6,731 nucleotides of DNA from the NCBI GenBank assembly GCA_035541775.1, contig DATKMP010000254.1:1-6731 (forward strand). Direction: 5' to 3'. The DNA is from DATKMP01 sp035541775. GTDB taxonomy: Bacteria; Bacteroidota; Ignavibacteria; UBA10030. Shown one piece after another: positions 1 to 5,827 of the stretch (its first letter is position 1; the number at the start of each line of letters is the position of its first letter). The notes under the pieces are model-generated. The model saw only the letters and a program-made list of their open reading frames with translations. It searched no databases and had not been told where the DNA came from. A program made the translations under genes and the position numbers.

Positions 1-308
1 GATCCTTCCGAAGAAGATTCTTCTTTCTTCCCCTCCTCGTCTTCATCGTCGTCTTCATCAAACAATGCGTTATAATCATCCATCGATCCAATATCGGAAA
101 AATGAAGGAACGCATCTTGCGCCATACCGACATCGATAAAGGCGGCTCGAATACCGGGCATCACTTTAGCGACACGGCCGAGGTACACGTCTCCGACGTT
201 GCGTTCTTTTCCGGGAATTTCTACAAACAGTTCGGCGAGTTTGCTATCTTCGAGAATTGCAATGCGATGTTCATTCGCGGTTGAATTGATGATAATTTCT
301 TTTTTCAT
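1..308 (-). CDS. rng: Rne/Rng-family ribonuclease (RNase G-like), N-terminal part, cut by the left edge
   Basis: This is the first 102 codons of a ribonuclease E/G family protein, a single-strand-specific endoribonuclease acting in rRNA maturation and mRNA decay in the cytoplasm. The protein begins MKKEIIINST and continues with the family's N-terminal S1-domain signature: NVGDVYLGRV at residues 37-46, PGIRAAFIDVG at 51-61 and DAFLHFSDI at 65-73. From about residue 76 an acidic, serine-rich stretch begins (FDEDDDEDEE, then EESSS). Such insertions in the S1 domain are common in FCB-group homologues as I remember them. The catalytic DNase I-like and zinc-link regions lie outside the window. The ATG at 306-308 is preceded by AAGGA (315-319) with 6 nt spacing, which fixes the start. 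It lies downstream of ffs, and the end of a possible small gene overlaps its first 38 bases. The family is clear; RNase G rather than E is inferred from the lack of any N-terminal extension and from the likely lineage. Confidence 0.9.
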   Translation of the reverse strand, partial: MKKEIIINSTANEHRIAILEDSKLAELFVEIPGKERNVGDVYLGRVAKVMPGIRAAFIDVGMAQDAFLHFSDIGSMDDYNALFDEDDDEDEEGKKEESSSEG

Positions 309-540
309 CTGGAATCCTTATCTCTACTACTGCTAATGGTTGATACCAACATGCAATCAGCGTTTCGTATCGAGAAGGAGCGATTTCGCTTGAATTCAGA
401 AATTGATCGAAGCGAAACAACATTCGTTTGTTTCTCAATCCCAATCGATGGAAATACGATGCATACGCGCGCTGTGCGCAGAGTTTTCCTGTAATCACTA
501 TGCATACAACCAGCAGCATTATGTTCCAAGAAAGACTCAT
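271..540 (-). CDS. possible small membrane protein (89 aa), function unknown
   Basis: I do not recognise this protein. The frame opens with a short N-terminus and one strongly hydrophobic segment (about residues 7-18, IMLLVVCIVITG). A basic, aromatic region follows (residues 24-45, rich in R, K, Y and F), then a polar tail. This is the layout of a single-pass inner-membrane peptide with a cytoplasmic tail. The ATG at 538-540 has GGAG at 551-554, spaced 10 nt away. The frame ends inside the ribonuclease gene, overlapping its first 38 bases, so the two could be translationally coupled. Against it: there is no recognised domain, the overlap is longer than usual, and a 91-codon frame also exists here in another phase. 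It may instead be leader RNA of the ribonuclease gene. Confidence 0.35.
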   Translation of the reverse strand: MSLSWNIMLLVVCIVITGKLCAQRAYASYFHRLGLRNKRMLFRFDQFLNSSEIAPSRYETLIACWYQPLAVVEIRIPDEKRNYHQFNRE

Positions 541-555
541 GGGTTATTTTCTCCG

Positions 556-582
556 TTTTGTGTCTTGTCTTCCAAGACAAAA
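556..582 (-). promoter_or_regulatory. second RNA hairpin after ffs, overlapping the terminator's 3' arm
   Basis: Read on the minus strand, TTTTGTCTTG (582-573) can pair with CAAG (567-564) and ACAAAA (561-556), with loop GAAGA and a 2-nt bulge, giving ten base pairs. A shorter register, TTGTCTT/AAGACAA, is also possible. The four U residues at 582-579 also form the last pairs of the ffs terminator stem, so the two hairpins compete. The element ends 1 nt before the GGAG (551-554) of the next reading frame. It could stabilise a 3' end, act in read-through control, or be a processing site. The pairing is visible in the sequence; any role is inferred. Confidence 0.4.
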
Positions 583-600
583 GCCGCGGAGCCGGCTTTT
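573..600 (-). terminator. intrinsic terminator of ffs
   Basis: On the minus strand, AAAAGCCG (600-593) pairs perfectly with CGGCTTTT (586-579) across the 6-nt loop GCTCCG. The U-rich stretch TTTTGTCTT follows the GC core. It begins about 30 nt after the closing helix of the SRP RNA, as expected for the end of that transcript. The upstream A-run makes the stem symmetrical, so it could in principle also stop plus-strand transcription, but no plus-strand gene is seen. Confidence 0.75.
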
Positions 601-630
601 AAATTCTTCTCCGCCACCCAAACTTAAAAT

Positions 631-735
631 TGAGGTCAAGCTTCCCTGCGTCACACAAAACGAGTTGCTGACCGTTGCTTCCTTCCGGACCTCGCGGGGT
701 TGGGCAATGCTTTGTTGCGCAGGACTTGACCCCAA
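631..735 (-). ncRNA. ffs: SRP RNA, small bacterial 4.5S type
   Basis: This is the RNA scaffold of the signal recognition particle, which binds Ffh through its apical domain to target membrane and secreted proteins co-translationally. The most conserved part is present exactly: GTCCGGAAGGAAGCA at 690-676 (minus strand), with the GGAA tetraloop and the asymmetric-loop bases bound by the Ffh M domain. The ends close with GGGGTCAAG (733-725) against CTTGACCTC (640-632), nine pairs with one G-U. CTGCG (722-718) then pairs with CGCAG (650-646), and TTGC pairs with GCAA nearer the tip. At about 105 nt with no Alu domain it is the short form found in most Gram-negative bacteria. The terminator at 600-579 follows. 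The exact 5' and 3' ends are estimated from the helix and a candidate -10 element at 746-741. The reading frames that cross it are spurious. Confidence 0.95.
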
Positions 736-740
736 ACTCA

Positions 741-769
741 CTAATACTTTCTCCAATAGTTTATTCCAC
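741..769 (-). promoter_or_regulatory. candidate ffs promoter
   Basis: TATTAG (746-741) lies 7 nt before the GGGG that opens the SRP RNA closing helix, the right distance for a -10 element whose start site is at about 734. The -35 region at 17-bp spacing reads GTGGAA (769-764), which matches TTGACA at only three positions. Placement is good but the -35 is weak, so ffs could also be transcribed from the stronger promoter near 1046-1018. Confidence 0.35.
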
Positions 770-970
770 TGGCGGTACAGATTTTCCGGCTTTCCAGAAT
801 CTGTGAACCAATCCAAGTGCAATACTGTTCGGGACCGCCTCGACGATTTTTTCATTGCGAATCATGCGTCCGCCATTAGCTCCGCCGACTTTATTCAATC
901 CCGATATCAGATCACAAAAAAACTTATTAATTATAACACTGCATTTTTGAGACGACATATTTTTTATCAT
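761..970 (-). CDS. possible small protein of 69 codons, unrecognised
   Basis: This frame follows a good promoter (1046-1018). Its ATG at 968-970 has GAGG at 983-980, 9 nt upstream, while a GTG at 973-971 is an alternative start. The product begins MIKNMSSQKC and contains a glycine-rich stretch (GLNKVGGANGG) and the segment NEKIVEAVPNSIALG. No signal peptide, membrane helix or known domain is apparent. The frame stops about 25 nt before ffs. A second phase (from 855) also reads sensibly here as TDSGKPENLYRQWNKLLEKV, so this may be a decayed gene with a frameshift, or untranslated leader RNA. Support is limited to promoter and ribosome-site placement. Confidence 0.25.
   Translation of the reverse strand: MIKNMSSQKCSVIINKFFCDLISGLNKVGGANGGRMIRNEKIVEAVPNSIALGLVHRFWKAGKSVPPVE
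771..839 (-). other. putative folded RNA segment upstream of ffs
   Basis: On the minus strand GGCGGT (839-834) can pair with ACCGCC (776-771). They enclose a hairpin of ACAGATT (804-798) with AATCTGT (783-777), whose tip CTGG AAAG CCGG forms four more pairs. About 29 nt between the outer arm and the inner hairpin are left unpaired. The segment lies inside the possible small frame and just ahead of ffs. It resembles no riboswitch or sRNA family that I recognise, and chance pairing is possible. Confidence 0.25.
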
Positions 971-1017
971 CACTTCATGCCTCGTGGCATAGCACTCTGC
1001 TTGGCTATACGAAGTAT

Positions 1018-1046
1018 AAGATAAGAGATGTAGAGATAATAGTCAA
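1018..1046 (-). promoter_or_regulatory. sigma-70-type promoter reading toward ffs and rng
   Basis: TTGACT (1046-1041) is separated by exactly 17 bp from TATCTT (1023-1018). These match the consensus at five and four of six positions. Start of transcription would be at about 1012-1010. It lies downstream of the pectin cluster and faces away from it, so it would drive the small frame at 970, and by read-through ffs and beyond. A 13-bp inverted repeat (TATAC-GAA-GTATA, 1006-1018) covers the predicted start region. Confidence 0.5.
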
Positions 1047-1237
1047 CATGAAGAGCAATTAAAAAAGACTCGCAATAATGTAAAAAAAAGGTTAAAGCAT
1101 ACGCAAACAAGGCAACATGATATAACTTTGGGGGAAAGATGCGATGGCATCGCGATTTCTTTGTTCCTTCCATTTTTGCTACATCACCGACCAATTCTTT
1201 GCAAGCAGTCGTCGCTTCAAATTTCGTACGCAAGACA
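1047..1237. other. intergenic region after the pectin cluster
   Basis: This AT-rich gap contains homopolymer runs (A8 near 1082-1089) and one clear hairpin (1130-1158). I see no coding frame with a ribosome site, no tRNA and no repeat. Frames that cross it from the CE8 tail have no start signal and read as shadows. Confidence 0.6.
1130..1158 (-). terminator. candidate terminator hairpin of the pectin operon
   Basis: GCGATG and CATCGC form a nearly perfect inverted repeat around 1141-1153, so the RNA stem is GCGAT/ATCGC with a 3-nt loop. An outer GAAA/TTTC pairing is separated from it by a small internal loop. It starts about 80 nt after the CE8 stop codon. The minus-strand 3' side runs ATCTTTCCCCC, so there is no proper U-run directly after the stem; eight U residues occur about 40 nt further on (1089-1082). 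It may be a factor-assisted or RNA-protecting 3' hairpin rather than a classical terminator. Confidence 0.35.
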
Positions 1238-2509
1238 TCAATATTTCTTCGTTGTAAAATGCCAAAGGGCACCTTTGATGGTATCGGTTTCTGTGACTTC
1301 ATCAACCCGCCAATAATATCTCGTATTCACTTCCAGCTTTCCTGTATCAAACTTGTTATTCGTTTGGTTCGATTTATAATCCGGATTTTCTGATTTTCCA
1401 AAATAAATATTGTGTGATGTTGCATTTCGTGATGGCAGCCATTTCAATTGTATGCCATCTGTCGTCAAATCATAAGCGCCATCTCTTGGCATTGGCTGTG
1501 AGACAGTCGACAACACCGGCGGCATTGTTTCTTCGGGATTCCATTTTCCGGCAAATGTCCATGCAGCAGTAACATCGTTTGCGTTTGGATGTCCTTCAGC
1601 CGTTTCCAAATTATTACGAAACCAATCATAGTCGCCGCCAACACGATGACAATTGTAATAATAATGGCGTGATCCCCATTGCCACGGAAGGGAAGATGGC
1701 GACACAGGATGATAGATCGGGCGATCTGCCATCACTCGCGAAAAAATACAATCAAGAAGATAGATTTGCGCATCACGATGATGACGACCTAAAGAAAAAT
1801 CCTGCACACCATCGAACTCTGAATATCGAATCACAAATTTTTGGTCTTTGTCTGCGCTGCCGTCATGCCAGAGGCTTGCACTGAGGTTATGTCCATAGAA
1901 CTTACTATCGGTAATATAACACCATCCGCGTGGGCAGACGAAATCCACCCATCCTTCGAAATAACAATTGGAGTGGTAGTACATTCCGTTCACTCTATTC
2001 CACAAACTGATGGTGTCTCCGCCGTCAGCAATGATGTTGCAGTCGAGAATAATGATACGCGTACCGCCGCCGCGAATTGCAAATTGATGATCGTGATCGC
2101 CGTATAAGCTGCCGTAATTATTGTGCACGGTCAGATTGGCAAGTGTGATATCTGAAACCAAAGAATCGATGTTGATTGTCGCCGATCCATAATCGGAGCC
2201 GTTGTGATCCTTCACCCAATTTTTCCGCAACTCAGCAAAGACAATCTGTGTACTGTCGCGGTTCTCGCCGACAAGAGTTATAAAACTTCTCGTGATGTAT
2301 ATTTTTTCATGATAGACCCCATGGCGGATCAGGATAATGATGTTTTTATTATTATCAAGCGGCACAGAGTTGATTGCCGCTTGAATGCTGGTGTACTGCC
2401 CACTTCCATCTTGCGCGACAATAATGTTTGCCGTTTCTTTGGCAAACGTACAGAAAGGAAATGCAAGAATATATAACAGTACGGCGAGCGAACAGTTTTT
2501 TTTATTCAT
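1238..2509 (-). CDS. secreted pectin methylesterase (CE8) with C-terminal Fn3-like domain
   Basis: Pectinesterases remove methyl esters from homogalacturonan, releasing methanol and exposing acid groups for GH28 enzymes. The 423-residue protein has a signal peptide (residues 1-23, cleavage near TFA/KE), then a parallel beta-helix domain to about 325. Family motifs: GQYTSIQAAINSVP (37-50), the Q142 region HDHQFAI, the general acid D165 in GGDTISLW, the nucleophile D189 in EGWVDFV, and R242 in SLGR. The usual LGRPW reads LGRHH, so the aromatic after the arginine is replaced; as I remember, a Bacteroidota subfamily has LGR-aromatic-H here. Residues 330-423 form an Fn3-like module ending RYYWRVDEV...GALWHFTT, of a type often appended to secreted hydrolases. 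The ATG at 2507-2509 has only a distant AGGA, about 14 nt away (2524-2527), inside a possible RNA stem. It is the last gene of the cluster, 87 bp after the GH28 gene. Substrate preference for pectin is inferred from family and context. Confidence 0.88.
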   Translation of the reverse strand: MNKKNCSLAVLLYILAFPFCTFAKETANIIVAQDGSGQYTSIQAAINSVPLDNNKNIIILIRHGVYHEKIYITRSFITLVGENRDSTQIVFAELRKNWVKDHNGSDYGSATINIDSLVSDITLANLTVHNNYGSLYGDHDHQFAIRGGGTRIIILDCNIIADGGDTISLWNRVNGMYYHSNCYFEGWVDFVCPRGWCYITDSKFYGHNLSASLWHDGSADKDQKFVIRYSEFDGVQDFSLGRHHRDAQIYLLDCIFSRVMADRPIYHPVSPSSLPWQWGSRHYYYNCHRVGGDYDWFRNNLETAEGHPNANDVTAAWTFAGKWNPEETMPPVLSTVSQPMPRDGAYDLTTDGIQLKWLPSRNATSHNIYFGKSENPDYKSNQTNNKFDTGKLEVNTRYYWRVDEVTETDTIKGALWHFTTKKY

Positions 2510-2596
2510 ATCATTTTTAAATTTCCTGTAGAATTGCGATTGATTGGAGATACACCCATCGGGGGCAGATCGCTACAGGTTCTCTTTCAATCCTCT
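2510..2596 (-). promoter_or_regulatory. structured intercistronic region between the GH28 and CE8 genes
   Basis: On the minus strand CCTGTAG (2579-2573) pairs with CTACAGG (2531-2525), and the next CGAT (2572-2569) pairs with ATCG (2540-2537) across a 5-nt bulge. An inner stem can form from CCCC and GGGT around a GATG loop (about 2562-2551). The 55-nt fold places the only purine-rich ribosome-site-like AGGA in or beside the closing stem. It could limit translation of the CE8 gene, protect or separate the two cistrons, or bind a ligand or protein. It matches no riboswitch class that I recognise. The pairing is visible; the role is inferred. Confidence 0.4.
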
Positions 2597-4291
2597 TTAT
2601 TCTTTCTTTACTGCATCAATTTTTACATCCTTCTCCAATTCAATTCCTTTCTTCGCCTGCTCGAGGTCGATACCGATCAAGCGGATATTTTCCGATTTCT
2701 CGCCAAAGACTTTCAGAAATACATCCGCGGGCGCAGGATACGTTCCGTTGTTGATGGTAACATTTCGGCTTTGAATAACAGTGAATACATTTCCTGATTG
2801 TGGAACGATCCTGCAGTTATTGAATTGAACCCCGTCCGCATCAGCGATGTAAGCGCCCCGTTTTGACGTAATGGAAACATGATCAAGCATCATATTTTTT
2901 ATCGATAATTCAGGAAGGCCATTGATAACCACAGCGCGGTCTGCACCGTTGCAAATAATATTTTTAACGGAGAAGTCTTTGAACTGCGGCGTTCGCTCCG
3001 TCAATGGTTCTGCTTTTCGAATCGTCAAATCTTTTTGCGCTTCTACATCGGGTGAACCGCCGGAATAGTACATATCGAACAGAATGGCATCGGTTGCAAT
3101 CCCACGCATCTGAATTCCATCGATGAATATTTTTTCAATCACTCCGCCTCTTCCACGCGATGATTTGAAACGAAGCCCCACATCGGTACCGATAAAATTA
3201 CAGTTACGAACAAAAACATTCCGCGCACCTCCGTAACTTTCGCTGCCGATCACAAAACCGCCGTGTGCATGGTAGACAACACAATCGGCTATGACAATAT
3301 TCTCGCAAGCCGGACCGGGAGTTTGATTTTGAGCAATCGTTCCCGGCTTGAGACAAATTCCATCATCACCAACATCGATCGTACAATTATAGATAATGAC
3401 ATTGCGGCACGACGCTGGATCAATTGCATCCGTATTTTTTCCTGATGCCGGTGCAAGCACTTTCACATTGCGAATCACCACGTTTTCGCACTGCTGTGGA
3501 ATGATATTGTATTTAGGTGAATTCTCGAATGTGGGCCCATCTAATAAAATGTTTTGACACTGAACCAGACTGACAAGATGGGGACGGAAATATTCTTTCG
3601 TCCATTCGTAATCCTCTTTCGTCAACGTTTTTTTTGTTTCAGCACGTTCTTTTAAAAATGTTTCGGCTTCCATCGCTTCTTTGGAAGGCCACCACTCTTC
3701 TCCGTCTGCTGAAACAACGCCTCCCGATTCCACAAATGTTTTCCACTGCTTTTCCGTCAAATCTTCTTTTCGTACATAACGCCAGATTTCTCCAGCGCCA
3801 TCGAATATTCCTTCGCCGGTAATCGCAATATTTTTTTCTTTATAAGCAGAAATCAATTGTGCTCTTCTGAATCTGTTTTGTTTGCCTTCGTGCGTTTCAA
3901 CAAATGGATAGTCATGAATATTGCTGCTGAACTGAACGAGTGCTCCTTTTTCAAGATGAAGATTGATATTGCTTTCAAGATAAATGGGGCCGGTAAGCCA
4001 TGTGCCGGCGGGAACAAGAACGGTTCCGCCGCCTGCCGTTGCACACGCATGGATGGCAGTGTTGATGGATTCGGTATTCATCGTTTGTCCATCGCCAACA
4101 GCGCCATAATTTTTGATATTCACCGTTCGATCTGGAAAGGTTGGCACTTGAACATCGGGCATCGGAAACGGCAATCCAGTTGTGTACGCTGCTGGAACCG
4201 GCTGCGCAACAACCGATGCAATTTGAGCAGCGCAAAAAATCAACAATGCGATACTCAGTAAATATTTGCGGTTGATGAAAAGCATCTTCAC
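2597..4291 (-). CDS. secreted GH28 polygalacturonase-type glycoside hydrolase
   Basis: GH28 enzymes hydrolyse alpha-1,4-galacturonosyl (or rhamnogalacturonan) linkages by inversion, on a right-handed beta-helix. The 564-residue product has a signal peptide (about 1-29, cleavage near VVAQ/PVP), and the N-terminal motif INIKNYGAVGDG-like VNIKNYGAVGDG at 57-68. Catalytic blocks are complete: NTDAID (286-291, D288), GDDGICLK (308-315, D309 and D310), AHGG (342-345, H343) and RFKS (374-377, R374 and K376). NTDG is the more usual first block. Residues about 170-235 form a charged, Lys/Glu-rich insertion between beta-helix turns, which makes the protein longer than typical 400-450-residue members and may shape the substrate cleft. 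Start: the stated end uses a GTG (4289-4291) with AGAAAG a few bases upstream; an ATG two codons later (4283-4285) is equally likely. It begins 9 bp after the uxaE stop, so the two are almost surely cotranscribed. Exo or endo action, and polygalacturonan versus rhamnogalacturonan, cannot be decided here. Confidence 0.92.
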   Translation of the reverse strand: MKMLFINRKYLLSIALLIFCAAQIASVVAQPVPAAYTTGLPFPMPDVQVPTFPDRTVNIKNYGAVGDGQTMNTESINTAIHACATAGGGTVLVPAGTWLTGPIYLESNINLHLEKGALVQFSSNIHDYPFVETHEGKQNRFRRAQLISAYKEKNIAITGEGIFDGAGEIWRYVRKEDLTEKQWKTFVESGGVVSADGEEWWPSKEAMEAETFLKERAETKKTLTKEDYEWTKEYFRPHLVSLVQCQNILLDGPTFENSPKYNIIPQQCENVVIRNVKVLAPASGKNTDAIDPASCRNVIIYNCTIDVGDDGICLKPGTIAQNQTPGPACENIVIADCVVYHAHGGFVIGSESYGGARNVFVRNCNFIGTDVGLRFKSSRGRGGVIEKIFIDGIQMRGIATDAILFDMYYSGGSPDVEAQKDLTIRKAEPLTERTPQFKDFSVKNIICNGADRAVVINGLPELSIKNMMLDHVSITSKRGAYIADADGVQFNNCRIVPQSGNVFTVIQSRNVTINNGTYPAPADVFLKVFGEKSENIRLIGIDLEQAKKGIELEKDVKIDAVKKE

Positions 4292-4300
4292 AAATTCTTT

Positions 4301-5827
4301 CTAACGAATGATCGGCTCGATGTGACGTCTGAAATGCTTCACGATATATTTATTATGCACGTCTTCATGATCCTCAAGCGTCTTCATAATTTTATCCTTG
4401 AATACATACTTGCCGCTTTCATCTTTCTTGGAAAGAATCGATCCAAAGGTGACATGCAAAATTTGCCGCGCATTGTCATCCGAAAGAAGATTTAACAATT
4501 CTTTGTCGGAATATTTTTTCGATGGACGCAATTTATTTGTATCGGCAGTGACATGGTACGACTTGCGATCATTGTCATAATTCTCGCGCGCACAATCGAG
4601 AATTTTTCTGAACAGTGCCGGATTGGAATCACCGATGGCGCGAAGCGCTTCCAACCAGCTTGTTCCCGCTGTTTTCACATGCACGTGTCCGAATCCGATC
4701 GATCCGACAACTCGATACACATCAAACTTGTCGCTGCCGGAATGAATGCTGATCTTATACGGCCCAAGCTTTTCTGCGATCTGGACATGCTTGGTATATT
4801 CATCTTTAAATATTTTTAGATCGCCTTTGTATTCGACTCCTTTTTCAAAATCACCGATGAACCGCGGAGCCAAACTCATCAATGTGATTCCGAGCCGCTT
4901 GAGTTCATTCGCAATAACAAAGTGCTCCAAGGGCGACGTCGGCGTATCCGTTTCATCAACCGAGAGTTCAATCTCCACGGGCTGATGCGACCATTTTGTT
5001 TTGAGGTGATTGACCAACTTCACGGTTTGTGCAATTCCGGCGCCGTACTTTACGAACGAGCGAAGAGTATCTTCTTCCGATGGTTGAATAACAAACCCTT
5101 CAGCAATTTTGAATTGTTGATTGTTGTAGCGTGCGATTGCCGAATCCAACGTATCTTGAAGATCATTCCATGGAAGTGCCGCGGCACGAGTTCGAACTTC
5201 TGCAATCGGCAAACGCGCTGCTTCGTTCACAACATACAAACCGATATCAAGCGTGAACATCGTAAAGCCCGCCTTGGCATAACGATCGATGTCCTCCGGT
5301 GTTTTTAAATGATCGGCGTCTGCACCGAAACCATCTTTATATCCTTCCTGATACACAGCCCAGATCGCGGCATCCATAACATCTTCGGCTTCGCGTTTTG
5401 TCCGTTCTAATTCCCGCACCGATTGCTGAGCAAGCACAGGTTTTAAACCGCTTCCGAGCACTGCACGGATATGGCCGGCATTTGCATGTCCCAACCGGTC
5501 TCCGCAGCCAATAGAATTTTGCTGGCCAAGAAGGGAAGGTTTCGTAAATGAAAATAGTTTTTGCAACGCCAGCACATTGTTGTGATTGAATGGGCATTGT
5601 TTGATGCCGTTTTTTATAGTCCCTTCAAATAAATTTTGCGCTGCGCCTTTCGTTATCCACAGCGATTTTTTATTGCAATATACTCCGATAAATAAAAAAC
5701 TGTTTCCGCTTTGTTGAATGGATTTCGGATAAACATCCACGATCATATTTTTTGAAATAGCGAGCGGAAATACTTTGTTCGCCGAATTTGTTTTTTTGAT
5801 AAGTACATTCTGAATGTTCGATGCCAT
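4301..5827 (-). CDS. uxaE: tagaturonate 3-epimerase (UxaE family)
   Basis: UxaE interconverts D-tagaturonate and D-fructuronate, letting galacturonate enter the fructuronate-mannonate-KDG branch. The 508-residue protein has no signal peptide and should be cytoplasmic. Matches to what I remember of the Thermotoga maritima enzyme run the whole length: GCGDRLG (107-113), GFGADADHLK (166-175), GFTMFTLD (187-194), SVDETDTPTSP (289-299), RFIGDFEKG (322-330), SIHSGSDKF (360-368), HVKTAGTS (383-390) and SYHVTAD (423-429). After FTLD the sequence reads IGLYV, where I recall PSDHV in the Thermotoga protein. The ATG at 5825-5827 has GGAG (5840-5837) 9 nt upstream, a good ribosome site. It lies 57 bp after the esterase stop and 9 bp before the GH28 start, so it is the only cytoplasmic enzyme among secreted ones. 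No uronate isomerase (UxaC) or mannonate dehydrogenase is in the window. Confidence 0.93.
   Translation of the reverse strand: MASNIQNVLIKKTNSANKVFPLAISKNMIVDVYPKSIQQSGNSFLFIGVYCNKKSLWITKGAAQNLFEGTIKNGIKQCPFNHNNVLALQKLFSFTKPSLLGQQNSIGCGDRLGHANAGHIRAVLGSGLKPVLAQQSVRELERTKREAEDVMDAAIWAVYQEGYKDGFGADADHLKTPEDIDRYAKAGFTMFTLDIGLYVVNEAARLPIAEVRTRAAALPWNDLQDTLDSAIARYNNQQFKIAEGFVIQPSEEDTLRSFVKYGAGIAQTVKLVNHLKTKWSHQPVEIELSVDETDTPTSPLEHFVIANELKRLGITLMSLAPRFIGDFEKGVEYKGDLKIFKDEYTKHVQIAEKLGPYKISIHSGSDKFDVYRVVGSIGFGHVHVKTAGTSWLEALRAIGDSNPALFRKILDCARENYDNDRKSYHVTADTNKLRPSKKYSDKELLNLLSDDNARQILHVTFGSILSKKDESGKYVFKDKIMKTLEDHEDVHNKYIVKHFRRHIEPIIR

Noticed and set aside
1..60. GAAGA/TCTTC palindromic and repetitive stretch
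   Set aside because: This is low-complexity coding DNA for the acidic, serine-rich stretch of the ribonuclease and is not a hairpin element or repeat array.
544..855. 103-codon minus-strand frame containing TDSGKPENLYRQWNKLLEKV
   Set aside because: Its second half is a translation of the SRP RNA and terminator. The first half reads plausibly and is mentioned as a possible shifted phase of the small frame at 970-761, but not called as a gene.
1006..1018. Similarity of the minus-strand TATACTTCGTATA to one arm of loxP
   Set aside because: There is only a single arm with three mismatches, no second arm and no spacer, so this is coincidence. A palindrome over the promoter is a better description.
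428..1024. 198-codon plus-strand frame
   Set aside because: It is antisense to ffs, its terminator and the promoter region, shows no recognisable domain, and its composition follows the RNA gene, so it is a chance frame.
970..1305. 111-codon minus-strand frame downstream of the CE8 gene
   Set aside because: It begins inside the CE8 coding region in another phase, runs through the AT-rich gap and promoter, and has no ribosome site.
3857..4261. 134-codon plus-strand frame opposite the GH28 gene
   Set aside because: It is a shadow of a strongly supported gene with all catalytic motifs in the minus-strand phase; it has no domain or ribosome site.
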